NCBI GenBank assembly: GCA_013287275.1
Contig: JABDED010000001.1
Coordinates: forward strand, 62,001-126,000
Source: Betaproteobacteria bacterium
GTDB lineage: Bacteria; Pseudomonadota; Gammaproteobacteria; Burkholderiales; Burkholderiaceae_D
Length of the DNA stretch: 64,000 bases
Reading direction: 5' to 3'
Shown here: piece by piece, positions 55,880-64,000 of the stretch
Layout: every line of letters starts with the position of its first letter
Numbering within the stretch: the stretch's first letter is position 1
The notes under the pieces: model-generated
The model's database searches: none
What the model was told of the DNA's origin: nothing
What the model saw: the letters and a program-made list of their open reading frames with translations, nothing else
Program-made: the position numbers and the translations under genes

Positions 55880-55890
55880 CGGAGAACACT

Positions 55891-57408
55891 ATGGAAACGA
55901 ATCAAGTCACCCTGGCAGCCCAGCTGTCTGAAATGGGCGTCCGCCTGGCAGATTACGAGGGCAAGGATATTGTCAGCACCTCGCCTGTCAGCGGCCAGGT
56001 ACTGGCCACCCTGCGCGCCGACAGTGCCGACCAGGTGAAGGCAAAGATAGATCGCGCCCACGCAGCCTTCCTGCAGTGGCGCAATGTGCCGGCGCCCCGC
56101 CGCGGCGAACTGGTACGCCTGTTCGGCGAAGAACTGCGTACTCATAAAGAAGCGCTGGGCAAACTGGTTACCCTTGAAGCCGGCAAAATTTTGCAAGAAG
56201 GCCTGGGCGAAGTGCAGGAAATGATCGATATCTGCGATTTCGCGGTAGGCTTGTCGCGCCAGCTGTACGGTCTGACCATCGCTTCCGAGCGTCCAGGCCA
56301 CAGGATGATGGAAGTCTGGCATCCGCTGGGCGTGGTCGGCGTGATCTCGGCATTCAATTTCCCGGTCGCGGTGTGGGCCTGGAACGCCGCACTGGCTTTC
56401 GTCTGCGGCAATAGTGTGACCTGGAAACCGTCTGAAAAGACGCCTTTGACCGCAGTTGCCGTTCACGCCTTGTTCCAGAAAGCGCTTGCACGCTTTGGCA
56501 GCGATGCCCCTGCAGGCCTGGCGGAACTGATCATTGGCGATCGTGAGGCAGGCTCGCAGATGGTCAATGACAAGCGCGTGCCGCTGGTCAGTGCGACCGG
56601 CAGCACACGCATGGGTCGTCAGGTAGCGCAGGATTGCGCAATACGCCTGGCAAAAACCATCCTGGAACTGGGCGGCAACAATGCGATGATCGTCGCGCCT
56701 AGCGCCGACCTGGAAATGGCGGTGCGCGCGATCACCTTCTCCGCCGTCGGCACAGCCGGCCAGCGTTGCACTACCCTACGTCGCCTGTTTGTGCACGACA
56801 GCGTCTACGACACCGTGGTGCCGCGCCTGAAGAAAGTCTACGCCGGCCTGCCGATCGGCAATCCATTGCAAAAAACGACGCTGATCGGCCCCCTGATTGA
56901 CCGTGCCGCCTTCGACGGCATGCAAACTGCGTTGGCCGCAGCCCGCGCAGAACAAGGCCAGGTTTTTGGCGGCGAGCGCGTGATAGTCGCCGGCTGTGAA
57001 GATGGTTACTATGTGCAGCCGGCGCTGGTCGAAATGCCGGCGCAGACCAATGTGATGCAGCATGAGACTTTTGCCCCCATCCTGTACATTGTCCGCTATA
57101 CCGACTTGCAGCAGGCGATCGCATTGAACAATGGCGTGCCGCAAGGCCTGTCTTCCAGTATCTTTACGACCGATGTGCGCGAAGCCGAAACCTTCATGTC
57201 CGACAGCGGCAGCGATTGCGGTATTGCCAACGTCAATATCGGCCCTAGCGGTGCTGAAATCGGCGGCGCTTTCGGCGGCGAAAAAGAAACCGGCGGCGGA
57301 CGCGAGTCAGGCTCGGATGCGTGGAAGGCTTATATGCGCCGCTCCACCAACACGATCAACTACAGCCATTCCCTGCCGCTGGCGCAAAGCATCAGCTTCG
57401 ATATTTAA
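55891..57408 (+). CDS. amaB: Aldehyde dehydrogenase family 7 (L-2-aminoadipate semialdehyde / P6C dehydrogenase)
   Basis: The 505-residue enzyme matches the ALDH7/antiquitin group. It has SAFNFPVAVWAWNAALA, catalytic Glu in LELGGNNAMIV, catalytic Cys in GQRCTTLRR, and the group-specific C-terminus GGEKETGGGRESGSDAWKAY. ALDH7 members oxidise alpha-aminoadipate semialdehyde (from lysine) to 2-aminoadipate. GGAGAAC precedes the ATG at 55891. The pairing with the lysine-dehydrogenase-like gene and the divergent Lrp gene supports lysine catabolism. It ends at a strong terminator. Confidence 0.93.
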   Translation: METNQVTLAAQLSEMGVRLADYEGKDIVSTSPVSGQVLATLRADSADQVKAKIDRAHAAFLQWRNVPAPRRGELVRLFGEELRTHKEALGKLVTLEAGKILQEGLGEVQEMIDICDFAVGLSRQLYGLTIASERPGHRMMEVWHPLGVVGVISAFNFPVAVWAWNAALAFVCGNSVTWKPSEKTPLTAVAVHALFQKALARFGSDAPAGLAELIIGDREAGSQMVNDKRVPLVSATGSTRMGRQVAQDCAIRLAKTILELGGNNAMIVAPSADLEMAVRAITFSAVGTAGQRCTTLRRLFVHDSVYDTVVPRLKKVYAGLPIGNPLQKTTLIGPLIDRAAFDGMQTALAAARAEQGQVFGGERVIVAGCEDGYYVQPALVEMPAQTNVMQHETFAPILYIVRYTDLQQAIALNNGVPQGLSSSIFTTDVREAETFMSDSGSDCGIANVNIGPSGAEIGGAFGGEKETGGGRESGSDAWKAYMRRSTNTINYSHSLPLAQSISFDI

Positions 57409-57457
57409 GCTGGCCGGGCTGCCTGGCTTGCCTATGCAGCTGCCTGAACTTCGAATG

Positions 57458-57493
57458 AAAATCCGGTGCCGCGCGAGCGGGCCGGATTTTTTT
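57458..57493 (+). terminator. Intrinsic terminator after amaB
   Basis: AAAATCCGG pairs with CCGGATTTT around a GC-rich loop and is followed by further T residues, 50 bases after the stop. Confidence 0.92.
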
Positions 57494-57593
57494 ACATCGA
57501 TGGAACCCGGACAGACGGTCCATGGATTATGCCCGTGCTAACGAAGCGCCGGCTTGAACGTGCTGCAGCCAGGGTGTGTCAAAAATTAAAAAT

Positions 57594-57614
57594 AAAGTAA
57601 TATTGCATTACTTT
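57594..57614. promoter_or_regulatory. Palindrome upstream of an orphan binding-protein gene
   Basis: AAAGTAAT and ATTACTTT form a perfect 8-bp inverted repeat with a 5-base spacer (ATTGC), 74 bases upstream of the gene at 57688, in AT-rich DNA. It looks like a repressor or activator site; the protein is unknown. Confidence 0.4.
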
Positions 57615-57687
57615 AAGGCATTTAATTTTTTTGCCCCCCAACCCAGGGATAAAATATCCCCGGCTTGCAGCACCAATTTTGGATCGA

Positions 57688-58560
57688 ATGAAAAAATATT
57701 CCCTGCTCGGGTATCTGTGCGCGCTGCTCGCATTCCCTATTCTTCCGTCCTATGCTGCTGCGACCAATGTGGTGCGCTATCCGCAGTTGTTTAACAAGGA
57801 CGATCCGCAATCGGAATATGCGCTGGCGATGCTGACGCTGGGCTTGCAGCGCAGCGGTAAAAAATATCAGCTGGCAACGACAGACTCAAAGATGCAGCAG
57901 GCACGCGTGATCCAGGAACTGCTTTCGGCGAATGGGCAGGCCGATCTGTTATGGACCATGACCAGCGCCGAGAGGGAGGCGCAATTATTGGCGGTCAAGA
58001 TACCGATAGACAAGGGATTGATAGGCTGGCGGATTGCCTTGGTCAAGAGCGAACGCAGTGACATCTTCCGTTCAGTCAGGACGGTCAACGACTTGCGGGC
58101 ATATACTGCCGGGCAGGAACATGATTGGCCGGATACGCCTATACTGGAAAGTAACGGCATACCTGTTGTAACCGCGACGGCTTACGAAGCCCTGTTCAAT
58201 ATGTTGGGCGGCCGGCGATTTGATTATTTTCCGCGATCGATTATGGAAATCTGGGATGAGCGGCGGCTACATCCGGCCCACAACCTGGAAGTGGAGAAAG
58301 AAATTGTCCTGCATTATCCTACCGCGCTTTATTTTTTTGTCGCTCCCCGGCGCCCGGAACTGGCCAGGGATTTACGCATAGGGCTGGAAAAGGCCGTGGC
58401 GGACGGGAGTTTTGAAAAATTGTTCCAGAAATACCAGCAGCCGGTGATCAAAAACGCAAACCTCGGCAAGCGCCGCGTCCTGGAACTTGGCAATCCTTTA
58501 CTGGGCCCGCACAGCCTGCCCGAAAAACGTCCAGAACTCTGGTATAGGCCCAAGAACTAG
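57688..58560 (+). CDS. Periplasmic solute-binding protein (extracellular family 3-like), orphan
   Basis: ATG 57688 (MKKYSLLGYLCALLAFPILPSYA), with GGATCGA upstream, gives 290 residues with a clear signal peptide. The mature protein resembles the divergent family 3 binding proteins common in Burkholderiales: YALAMLTLGLQRSGKKYQ, GQADLLWTMTSAEREAQLL, FDYFPRSIMEIWDE and EKLFQKYQQP near the end. There is no transporter partner. Such proteins may be receptors or enzymes. The Cdd1-like gene follows 2 bases after the stop. Confidence 0.75.
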   Translation: MKKYSLLGYLCALLAFPILPSYAAATNVVRYPQLFNKDDPQSEYALAMLTLGLQRSGKKYQLATTDSKMQQARVIQELLSANGQADLLWTMTSAEREAQLLAVKIPIDKGLIGWRIALVKSERSDIFRSVRTVNDLRAYTAGQEHDWPDTPILESNGIPVVTATAYEALFNMLGGRRFDYFPRSIMEIWDERRLHPAHNLEVEKEIVLHYPTALYFFVAPRRPELARDLRIGLEKAVADGSFEKLFQKYQQPVIKNANLGKRRVLELGNPLLGPHSLPEKRPELWYRPKN

Positions 58561-58562
58561 CC

Positions 58563-58880
58563 ATGGCAAAAACTTCGCGAGAAAACGCCGTCAAACTGGA
58601 AGATTTGCCGAATATAGGCAAGGCATGCGCTGCCGATCTCAGGCTGATAGGCATATCGGTGCCGCAGCAACTGGCCGGCAAGGATCCTATGCACCTGTAT
58701 GAACGTTTGTGTGAAATCACCAAGGCCAGGCACGACCCCTGCGTCATCGACACCTTTATGTCGGCGGTGCGTTTCATGGAAGGTGCTCCCGCGTTGCCAT
58801 GGTGGGCGTATACTGCCGAACGCAAAGCCTTGCTGGCAAATAGCATGAAGAGTATAAAGAGTGCGAAAGTAAAAAAATGA
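58563..58880 (+). CDS. Helix-hairpin-helix protein of the Cdd1 (mitomycin-resistance-like) family
   Basis: The 105-residue protein has the helix-hairpin-helix text [20 protein letters not shown], then [34 protein letters not shown] and [11 protein letters not shown], which are diagnostic of the Cdd1/TfoX-C-like family (PF11731). Such domains bind DNA non-specifically; the function is unknown. It overlaps the VF530 gene by 4 bases (ATGA) and follows the binding-protein gene by 2 bases, so three unrelated functions share one transcript. Confidence 0.88.
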   Translation: MAKTSRENAVKLEDLPNIGKACAADLRLIGISVPQQLAGKDPMHLYERLCEITKARHDPCVIDTFMSAVRFMEGAPALPWWAYTAERKALLANSMKSIKSAKVKK

Positions 58881-59098
58881 AAGCAGAAAACTCATCCACG
58901 CCGCTGCACGGCGTTACGCTGGAAGCGATAGTCACTGACCTGGTGGCCGCCTACGGCTGGGAAGAAATGGGGAAACAAATAAATATACGCTGCTTTACGC
59001 ATGATCCCAGCATCAAATCCAGCTTGAAATTTCTCAGGAAAACACCGTGGGCGCGAGCCAAGGTGGAAGAAATGTATTTGCAGCGCCGTCCCGGCTAA
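58877..59098 (+). CDS. VF530-family DNA-binding protein (DUF2132)
   Basis: This 73-residue protein contains [51 protein letters not shown] in full, which covers the whole compact VF530 domain. Relatives fold as a small helical double-helix-turn-helix unit and are listed as putative DNA-binding proteins without known function. Translation is coupled to the Cdd1-like gene through an ATGA overlap. Confidence 0.9.
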   Translation: MKAENSSTPLHGVTLEAIVTDLVAAYGWEEMGKQINIRCFTHDPSIKSSLKFLRKTPWARAKVEEMYLQRRPG

Positions 59099-59136
59099 AG
59101 TATTTTATCCAGGCTCACTCTTATCGAGGTCGATGC

Positions 59137-59940
59137 GTGTATTTTCCTAAATCCCTTGTCAGCAGATATCTGCAGTGCGGCGTTTTATTTTGCCTACTAA
59201 CGTGCTGCGCCGCATTCAACTACGCCAATGGACTGGTCATCTACACCGAAGATTGGCCGCCGGTCAGTTTCCAAAGTAATGGCAGGCCCGACGGCCTGGC
59301 GGTAGAGGTGGCGGAGGCGATAGAGAAACATCTGGGAATAAATATCCCTGTCCAGGTCGTACCCTGGGCGCGCGGCTATAAAGCCGTGCAGGAAGAGCCG
59401 GACGTCTTGTTGTTTACCGTCGGACGCTCGGAAGAAAGGGAAAGATTGATGACGCTGGTGGGGCCGGTTGCCGTTTCCAGGACAGTCCTATATACCCGCA
59501 AAGGCAATGCGGCCCGCGTGCTCGCAATGGGCGAAGGCATCTACAAACTGTCGGTAGGCGCCTACCGCGGCAGCATCTTTGCCGATACCGCCAGGAAGAA
59601 GGGCTTCCTGGCGATAGACCAGGCCGCGACCCCGCAGATCACCGCGAAAATGCTGATGATGGGACGCTTCGACCTGTGGTCGGAAGGCAGCGTCGTGGTG
59701 CCCTCCGTTCTGAAGGAAATCGGTTATTCAGCTGACGATGTCGAAAAAGTCATGGTGCTGGATAGCCTCGAACTGTATTTCGCCTTTTCCCCGCGCACCT
59801 CCGCCGCGACAGTGAAGCAGTGGGAAGACGGGCTGCGCTGGCTGAAGAAGGAAGGCATCTTCCAGAAGATCTACCAGAAGTGGCTGCCGAATGACGCGCC
59901 GCCGCCCGAGGTTAACCGCATCGGCCTGGTGCCGCAATAG
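59137..59940 (+). CDS. Periplasmic solute-binding protein (family 3-like), GTG start
   Basis: I choose GTG 59137 because GAGGT lies six bases before it and it places a signal peptide at the start (hydrophobic LQCGVLFCLLTCCAAF, then NYANG). This gives 267 residues. The track start at 59047 lies inside the VF530 gene. The mature fold starts LVIYTEDWPPVSFQSNGRPDGLAVEVAEAI and ends with LKKEGIFQKIYQKWLP, as in SBP_bac_3 proteins of the orphan betaproteobacterial type. No permease is nearby and the ligand is unknown. Confidence 0.82.
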   Translation: MYFPKSLVSRYLQCGVLFCLLTCCAAFNYANGLVIYTEDWPPVSFQSNGRPDGLAVEVAEAIEKHLGINIPVQVVPWARGYKAVQEEPDVLLFTVGRSEERERLMTLVGPVAVSRTVLYTRKGNAARVLAMGEGIYKLSVGAYRGSIFADTARKKGFLAIDQAATPQITAKMLMMGRFDLWSEGSVVVPSVLKEIGYSADDVEKVMVLDSLELYFAFSPRTSAATVKQWEDGLRWLKKEGIFQKIYQKWLPNDAPPPEVNRIGLVPQ

Positions 59941-59967
59941 TCCCCCTTCCGTCCTACTGGGACGGTT

Positions 59968-60738
59968 CTATTTCAGCCATTTGTTGAACACTTGCTGATA
60001 CGCGCCGGTTTCTTTTTGCATATGCATCCAGGCATCTACCCAGGCTTTGAAGGGAATATCTCCGCGCGGCAGCATATAGGCCTTCTCGGCGAATTGCAGC
60101 GGTTTGTCCGGATTGATCGCGCATAGCTCCGGATGCTGCTTGCTTTGCCATAAGGTCTCGCTGCTGTCGGTCACCATGATGTCGGCCTCGCCCTGCACGA
60201 TCTGCTCGAAGATGCTCACATTATCGGGATGCACTGTCAATTTCGCCCGCTTGAAATTGGCCCTGGCGTAGCGCTCATTGGTGCCGCCGGGATTGACGAT
60301 GGCGCGCGTCGTTGGCTGGTCTATGGCATCCAGGGTCTGGAATTTTGCCGTATCCGCGCAGCGCGCAATCGCCGACTTCCCATCCAGCATGTGGAATTCG
60401 GCAAAGCCGGCCTTCTTCAGGCGTTCCAGCGTGATGGAAACCCCGCCCATGGCGATATCGCATTTTTCGATAAAGTCGCCCATCAGGTTTGGCCAACTGG
60501 TCTTGACGAACTGCGCGTTCACGCCCAGCGCTTTCGCCAGCGACATGCCCAGGTCCACATCCATGCCTTCAAACGTGCCGTCGGCACGCTGGTAGGTGAA
60601 TGGCCGGTAATCTCCGGTCATGCAGATTCGCAATTTACCGGATTTGAATACTTCATCCAGGCGCGATGTCTGTGCATGGGCAGCGGCGCCATATATTGCA
60701 AAAAATGAAATTAAAGCCTGAATAAACAGATTTTTCAT
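59968..60738 (-). CDS. Periplasmic binding-fold protein, probable cyclohexadienyl dehydratase-like (PheC)
   Basis: ATG 60738 (MKNLFIQALISFFAIYGAAAHA) gives a signal peptide and 256 residues; the track start at 60765 adds nine. The mature protein has GKLRICMTGDYRPFTY, GMDVDLGMSLAKALG, CDIAMGGVSITLERLKKAGF and NPGGTNERYARANF. The last motif is characteristic of PheC-type periplasmic cyclohexadienyl/arogenate dehydratases, which evolved from amino-acid-binding proteins. An ordinary binding protein remains possible. It converges on the preceding binding-protein gene and is divergent from iscR. Confidence 0.78.
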   Translation of the reverse strand: MKNLFIQALISFFAIYGAAAHAQTSRLDEVFKSGKLRICMTGDYRPFTYQRADGTFEGMDVDLGMSLAKALGVNAQFVKTSWPNLMGDFIEKCDIAMGGVSITLERLKKAGFAEFHMLDGKSAIARCADTAKFQTLDAIDQPTTRAIVNPGGTNERYARANFKRAKLTVHPDNVSIFEQIVQGEADIMVTDSSETLWQSKQHPELCAINPDKPLQFAEKAYMLPRGDIPFKAWVDAWMHMQKETGAYQQVFNKWLK

Positions 60739-60838
60739 GTTGATTATTATTATGTTGGCAGCCATATAAAGCTATGGAAAAAGTGGCTTTACCATAGTGT
60801 AACAAGGGCTATTCCTGACAGAATCACTCAAGTTTGTT

Positions 60839-60862
60839 ATACTTGATCAAATCGCTCAACAT
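60839..60862 (+). promoter_or_regulatory. Candidate type 1 IscR operator
   Basis: ATACTTGAT, an AT-rich centre and CTCAACAT form a 24-base imperfect palindrome close to the known type 1 IscR site (ATAxxTGAC...GTCxxxTAT). It lies 82 bases before the iscR ATG, where [2Fe-2S]-IscR would repress its own operon. Confidence 0.55.
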
Positions 60863-60944
60863 CTCAGGGCAAAAGTAACTAATTTACCAACAGCAACTAC
60901 GTGATGATTGTTGGCAAACCCGCAAAGCTTGGAGTAAACAACTC

Positions 60945-61418
60945 ATGCGCCTTACCACTAAAGGCCGTTTTGCAGTAACGGCCATGATAGACCTGGCATT
61001 GCGCCAGGACAAGGGTCCAGTGACGCTTGCCGGGATCAGCCAGCGCCAGGATATTTCCTTGTCGTATCTGGAACAGTTGTTTGGCAAGTTGCGCAGGCAC
61101 GAAATTGTTGAGTCGGTACGCGGCCCGGGCGGCGGCTATAGCCTGGCGCGCAAGGCGCAGCAAGTAACCGTGGCAGATATTATTATTGCAGTGGATGAGC
61201 CGCTGGACGCGACCCAGTGCGGCAGCAAGGAAAGTTGCCATGGAGCAGACCAGGCTACCGGTGCGCGCTGCATGACGCATGAACTATGGGCAACGCTGAA
61301 TGCAAAAATGGTGGATTACCTGGATTCCGTCTCCTTGCAGGACCTGGTGAATCAGCAGAGACAAAAGAATGCAGAAAAGAACGTGGTCGTGATCCATCAC
61401 AACCATGTGACGCCTTAA
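60945..61418 (+). CDS. iscR: Fe-S cluster assembly transcriptional regulator IscR
   Basis: The 157-residue Rrf2-family protein begins MRLTTKGRFAVTAMIDLALR with a winged helix-turn-helix. The cluster cysteines are Cys92, Cys98 and a third in GARCMTHELW. The loop between the second and third holds ten residues against five in E. coli IscR. It represses the isc operon when holding a [2Fe-2S] cluster. It is the first gene of iscR-iscS-iscU-iscA-hscB and is 29 bases ahead of iscS. Confidence 0.95.
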   Translation: MRLTTKGRFAVTAMIDLALRQDKGPVTLAGISQRQDISLSYLEQLFGKLRRHEIVESVRGPGGGYSLARKAQQVTVADIIIAVDEPLDATQCGSKESCHGADQATGARCMTHELWATLNAKMVDYLDSVSLQDLVNQQRQKNAEKNVVVIHHNHVTP

Positions 61419-61447
61419 GAACTTAATATTATTGACTGGAGCAATAC

Positions 61448-62701
61448 ATGAACGCCCCTCTGGAAAAAAGCTTGATTGATGCCATCAAGGCTCCGCACTT
61501 TCCAATCTATATGGATTACTCGGCGACGACGCCGGTTGATCCTCGCGTTGCAGACAAGATGATACCTTTCCTGCGCGCGCAATTCGGCAATCCGGCATCG
61601 CGCAGCCATATGTATGGCTGGGATGCGGAAGCGGCTGTGGAAGAGGCGCGCGGCCATGTGGCGGCGCTGGTGAATGCCGATCCGCGCGAGATCATCTGGA
61701 CTTCCGGCGCGACCGAAGGCAATAACCTGGCAATCAAGGGCGCAGCGCAGTTTTACAAATCCAAGGGCAAGCACATCATTACGGTAAAAACCGAGCACAA
61801 GGCTGTGCTGGATACCGTGCGTGAACTGGAGCGCCAGGGTTTTGAAGCGACCTACCTGCAACCGCAAGACAACGGCCTGATCACGATAGAGCAATTGAAG
61901 GCGGCGATCCGCCCCGACACCATCCTAGTATCCGTGATGCTGGTGAATAATGAGATCGGCGTGATCCAGCCTATCGACCAGATCGGCGAGCTGTGCCGCG
62001 AAAAAGGCATCATCTTCCATTGCGATGCGGCCCAGGCAACCGGCAAGCTGGTGATCGACCTGCAAAAAACCAAGGTCGACCTGATGACCTTTACCGCGCA
62101 TAAAACCTATGGCCCGAAAGGCGTAGGCGCGCTGTATATCTGCCGCAAACCGCGCGTGCGCATAGAAGCGCAGATGCACGGTGGCGGCCATGAGCGCGGC
62201 CTGCGCTCAGGCACCCTGCCCACCCATCAGATCGTCGGCATGGGCGAAGCCTTCCGTCTTGCCAAGGAAGAGATGGACAGCGAACTGGGCCACATCAAGG
62301 CGATGCGCGACCGCCTGGCCAAGGGTCTGCAGGAAATCGAAGAAACCTATATCAATGGCGACATGGAACACCGCGTGCCGCATAACCTGAACGTCAGCTT
62401 CAATTATGTCGAAGGCGAATCGCTGATCATGGCGATCAAGGAAATTGCGGTGTCGTCCGGTTCTGCCTGTACTTCCGCCAGCCTGGAACCGTCTTATGTA
62501 TTGCGCGCGCTGGGCCGTAGCGATGAGCTGGCGCACAGCTCTATTCGCTTTACGATAGGTCGCTTTACGACCGAAGAAGACATAGATTTCGCTATAAATT
62601 TACTTAAAGCCAAAGTCGGCAAGCTGCGCGAATTGTCGCCGCTGTGGGACATGTATAAAGACGGCATCGACATCAGCTCCATACAATGGGCGGCACACTA
62701 A
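61448..62701 (+). CDS. iscS: Cysteine desulfurase IscS
   Basis: The 417-residue PLP enzyme removes sulfur from cysteine for Fe-S clusters and tRNA thiolation. It has [26 protein letters not shown], the Schiff-base Lys in [12 protein letters not shown] and the mobile persulfide loop with catalytic Cys in [19 protein letters not shown] precedes the ATG. About ten extra N-terminal residues relative to E. coli IscS ([17 protein letters not shown]) look like a lineage feature. Confidence 0.97.
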   Translation: MNAPLEKSLIDAIKAPHFPIYMDYSATTPVDPRVADKMIPFLRAQFGNPASRSHMYGWDAEAAVEEARGHVAALVNADPREIIWTSGATEGNNLAIKGAAQFYKSKGKHIITVKTEHKAVLDTVRELERQGFEATYLQPQDNGLITIEQLKAAIRPDTILVSVMLVNNEIGVIQPIDQIGELCREKGIIFHCDAAQATGKLVIDLQKTKVDLMTFTAHKTYGPKGVGALYICRKPRVRIEAQMHGGGHERGLRSGTLPTHQIVGMGEAFRLAKEEMDSELGHIKAMRDRLAKGLQEIEETYINGDMEHRVPHNLNVSFNYVEGESLIMAIKEIAVSSGSACTSASLEPSYVLRALGRSDELAHSSIRFTIGRFTTEEDIDFAINLLKAKVGKLRELSPLWDMYKDGIDISSIQWAAH

Positions 62702-62754
62702 GCCCCGGACTTGGTTTTAATCCTACTCAATTCAATTAGGCAAGGAGCATCAAA

Positions 62755-63156
62755 ATGGCATACTCGGAAAAAGTGTTGGACCACTATGAAAATCCACGTA
62801 ATGTCGGCGCTTTCGACAAGGGTGACGATACTATCGGTACCGGCATGGTCGGTGCGCCTGCCTGCGGCGACGTGATGAAGCTGCAGATCAAGGTTGGCGC
62901 AAACGGCCTGATCGAAGATGCAAAGTTCAAGACCTATGGTTGCGGCTCTGCGATTGCTTCTTCTTCGCTGGTGACCGAATGGGTCAAGGGCAAGACCCTG
63001 GATCAGGCTCTGGCTATCAAGAATACCCAGATCGCAGAAGAACTGGCTTTGCCGCCGGTGAAGATCCACTGCTCCATCCTGGCAGAAGACGCGATCAAAG
63101 CTGCTGTGCTGGATTACAAGACCAAGCACGGCGTTGCCGCCGATCAGGCCGCCTGA
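62755..63156 (+). CDS. iscU: Fe-S cluster scaffold IscU
   Basis: The 133-residue scaffold has all three ligand cysteines: GAPACGDVMKLQ, TYGCGSAIASSS and KIHCSILAEDAIKAA. The last contains the LPPVKIHC region that HscA recognises. AAGGAG precedes the ATG. It sits 53 bases after iscS in the operon. Confidence 0.97.
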   Translation: MAYSEKVLDHYENPRNVGAFDKGDDTIGTGMVGAPACGDVMKLQIKVGANGLIEDAKFKTYGCGSAIASSSLVTEWVKGKTLDQALAIKNTQIAEELALPPVKIHCSILAEDAIKAAVLDYKTKHGVAADQAA

Positions 63157-63186
63157 TTTTGATTTTACTTATTTAGGCTTCTGAAC

Positions 63187-63510
63187 ATGGCAATTACATT
63201 GACAGAAAAAGCCGCGAAGCATGTGACGCGGTATATGGAACGCCGGGGCAAAGGCATAGGCCTGCGCTTTGGCGTCCGCACTACCGGCTGTTCCGGGATG
63301 GCTTACAAGCTGGAATACGTGGACGAAATGACCACCGACGACAGCGTGTTTGAATCCCATGGGGTAAAAGTGTTCGTCGACCCCAAGAGCCTGCCGTACA
63401 TTGACGGCACTGAGCTGGACTTTGCCCGCGAAGGCTTGAATGAGGGTTTCAAGTTTTATAACCCCAACGTCAAGGACGAATGCGGCTGCGGCGAAAGTTT
63501 CAGGATTTAA
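63187..63510 (+). CDS. iscA: Fe-S cluster carrier IscA
   Basis: The 107-residue A-type carrier has its three conserved cysteines, one in [11 protein letters not shown] and two in the C-terminal ECGCGESF. It passes clusters from IscU to targets. It lies 30 bases after iscU. All residues expected for function are present. Confidence 0.97.
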   Translation: MAITLTEKAAKHVTRYMERRGKGIGLRFGVRTTGCSGMAYKLEYVDEMTTDDSVFESHGVKVFVDPKSLPYIDGTELDFAREGLNEGFKFYNPNVKDECGCGESFRI

Positions 63511-63615
63511 GGCGCGCCACGAAAAATGCTGGGCAGACTTCGGCATATAGGCCCGGAGTTTCGCCCCAAGCCGCCTTGACCGGCTGCCACAGCCCACTAC
63601 AGTCCTTACAGCACA

Positions 63616-64000
63616 ATGCAAAACCACTTCGACCTGTTTCACCTGCCCCAGCAATATGCGCTGGATCTTGCCCGGCTGGATAATGCATACCGGGAAGTCC
63701 AGGCGACAGTGCATCCGGACAAATTCGTGCAAGCCGGCGACGCGGAAAAACGTGTGGCGATGCAGTGGGCTACACGCGCCAATGAGGCTTACCAGACCCT
63801 GAAGAAGCCGCTGAAACGCGCAAGCTACCTGTGCGAGTTGAACGGGGTGGACGTCCAGTCCGAGTCCAATACGGCCATGCCGGCGGCATTCCTGATGCAG
63901 CAGATGGAGTGGCGCGAAGCCTTCGACGATGCCAGGCAGGCGGGCGATGAAGCTGCGCTGGAGGCGCTTGAGGCAGACGTGCACGCGGCGTTGAAAGCCG
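63616..64000 (+). CDS. hscB: Co-chaperone HscB (cut by right window edge)
   Basis: The gene starts at ATG 63616 and runs off the window, so 128 of about 170 codons are visible; it is not in the ORF track. The J-domain starts [13 protein letters not shown] and carries the HPDKF motif at residues 33-37 that stimulates the HscA ATPase. The C-terminal IscU-binding domain is partly visible ([15 protein letters not shown]). Its place directly after iscA completes the expected operon; hscA and fdx should follow. Confidence 0.93.
   Translation, partial: MQNHFDLFHLPQQYALDLARLDNAYREVQATVHPDKFVQAGDAEKRVAMQWATRANEAYQTLKKPLKRASYLCELNGVDVQSESNTAMPAAFLMQQMEWREAFDDARQAGDEAALEALEADVHAALKA

Overview
The window reads as a chromosomal segment of a betaproteobacterium, most likely Burkholderiales/Oxalobacteraceae (Herminiimonas, Collimonas or Undibacterium-like). 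This is inferred from the gene families and local order (hemC-hemD-hemX-hemY, divergent pmbA/darP followed by mog, iscRSUA-hscB), not from a database match. No rRNA, tRNA or CRISPR array was recognised. Both edges cut genes: ftsK on the left and hscB on the right.

Layout. 0-6 kb: ftsK start, trxB, an Smr-domain protein, an orphan branched-chain-type binding protein, glnB and nadE. 6-13 kb: a GNAT-like protein, a membrane-anchored Ser/Thr kinase, ppa, and the heme operon hemC-hemD-hemX-hemY. 13-20 kb: trpS preceded by a candidate tryptophan attenuator, an acetyltransferase, a YcaQ/AlkX-type glycosylase, a broken CreB-like response regulator, a threonine aldolase, and an AlgR/AlgZ-like two-component pair. 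20-29 kb: argH, a complete branched-chain amino-acid ABC operon (binding protein, livH, livM, livG, livF), a LysR/YnfM-like MFS divergent pair, and a periplasmic double-rhodanese protein. 29-36 kb: pmbA and darP-mog, with a group II intron (RT, maturase and HNH ORF) lodged between pmbA and darP. 36-44 kb: housekeeping hydrolases, yaeQ, purU, two paralogous CurA-type reductases, an SBF-type transporter, a LysR regulator and two small secreted or membrane proteins.

44.4-52.0 kb is the main accessory block. Five minus-strand genes encode a solute-binding-fold protein without a signal peptide, a class I/II aminotransferase, a PhzF-like isomerase, a Cys/Met-metabolism PLP lyase and an aldehyde dehydrogenase. 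They are divergent from a MocR (GntR-aminotransferase) regulator. This looks like a self-contained amino-acid catabolic cassette whose substrate I cannot name; canavanine-like or homoserine-type gamma-elimination chemistry is one testable idea.

52-64 kb: a dehalogenase-like alpha/beta hydrolase divergent from a GlxA/AraC regulator; an Lrp regulator divergent from a lysine-dehydrogenase-like gene plus amaB (a probable lysine to 2-aminoadipate route); three orphan periplasmic binding proteins with small Cdd1 and VF530 proteins; and the iron-sulfur cluster operon iscR-iscS-iscU-iscA-hscB.

The most interesting regulatory observation is upstream of trpS. There a 20-codon leader ORF with one Trp codon is followed by three mutually exclusive pairings and an intrinsic terminator, in the geometry of ribosome-mediated attenuation. 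It precedes a TrpRS of the HLGH-type lineage that, as recalled, includes indolmycin-resistant enzymes.
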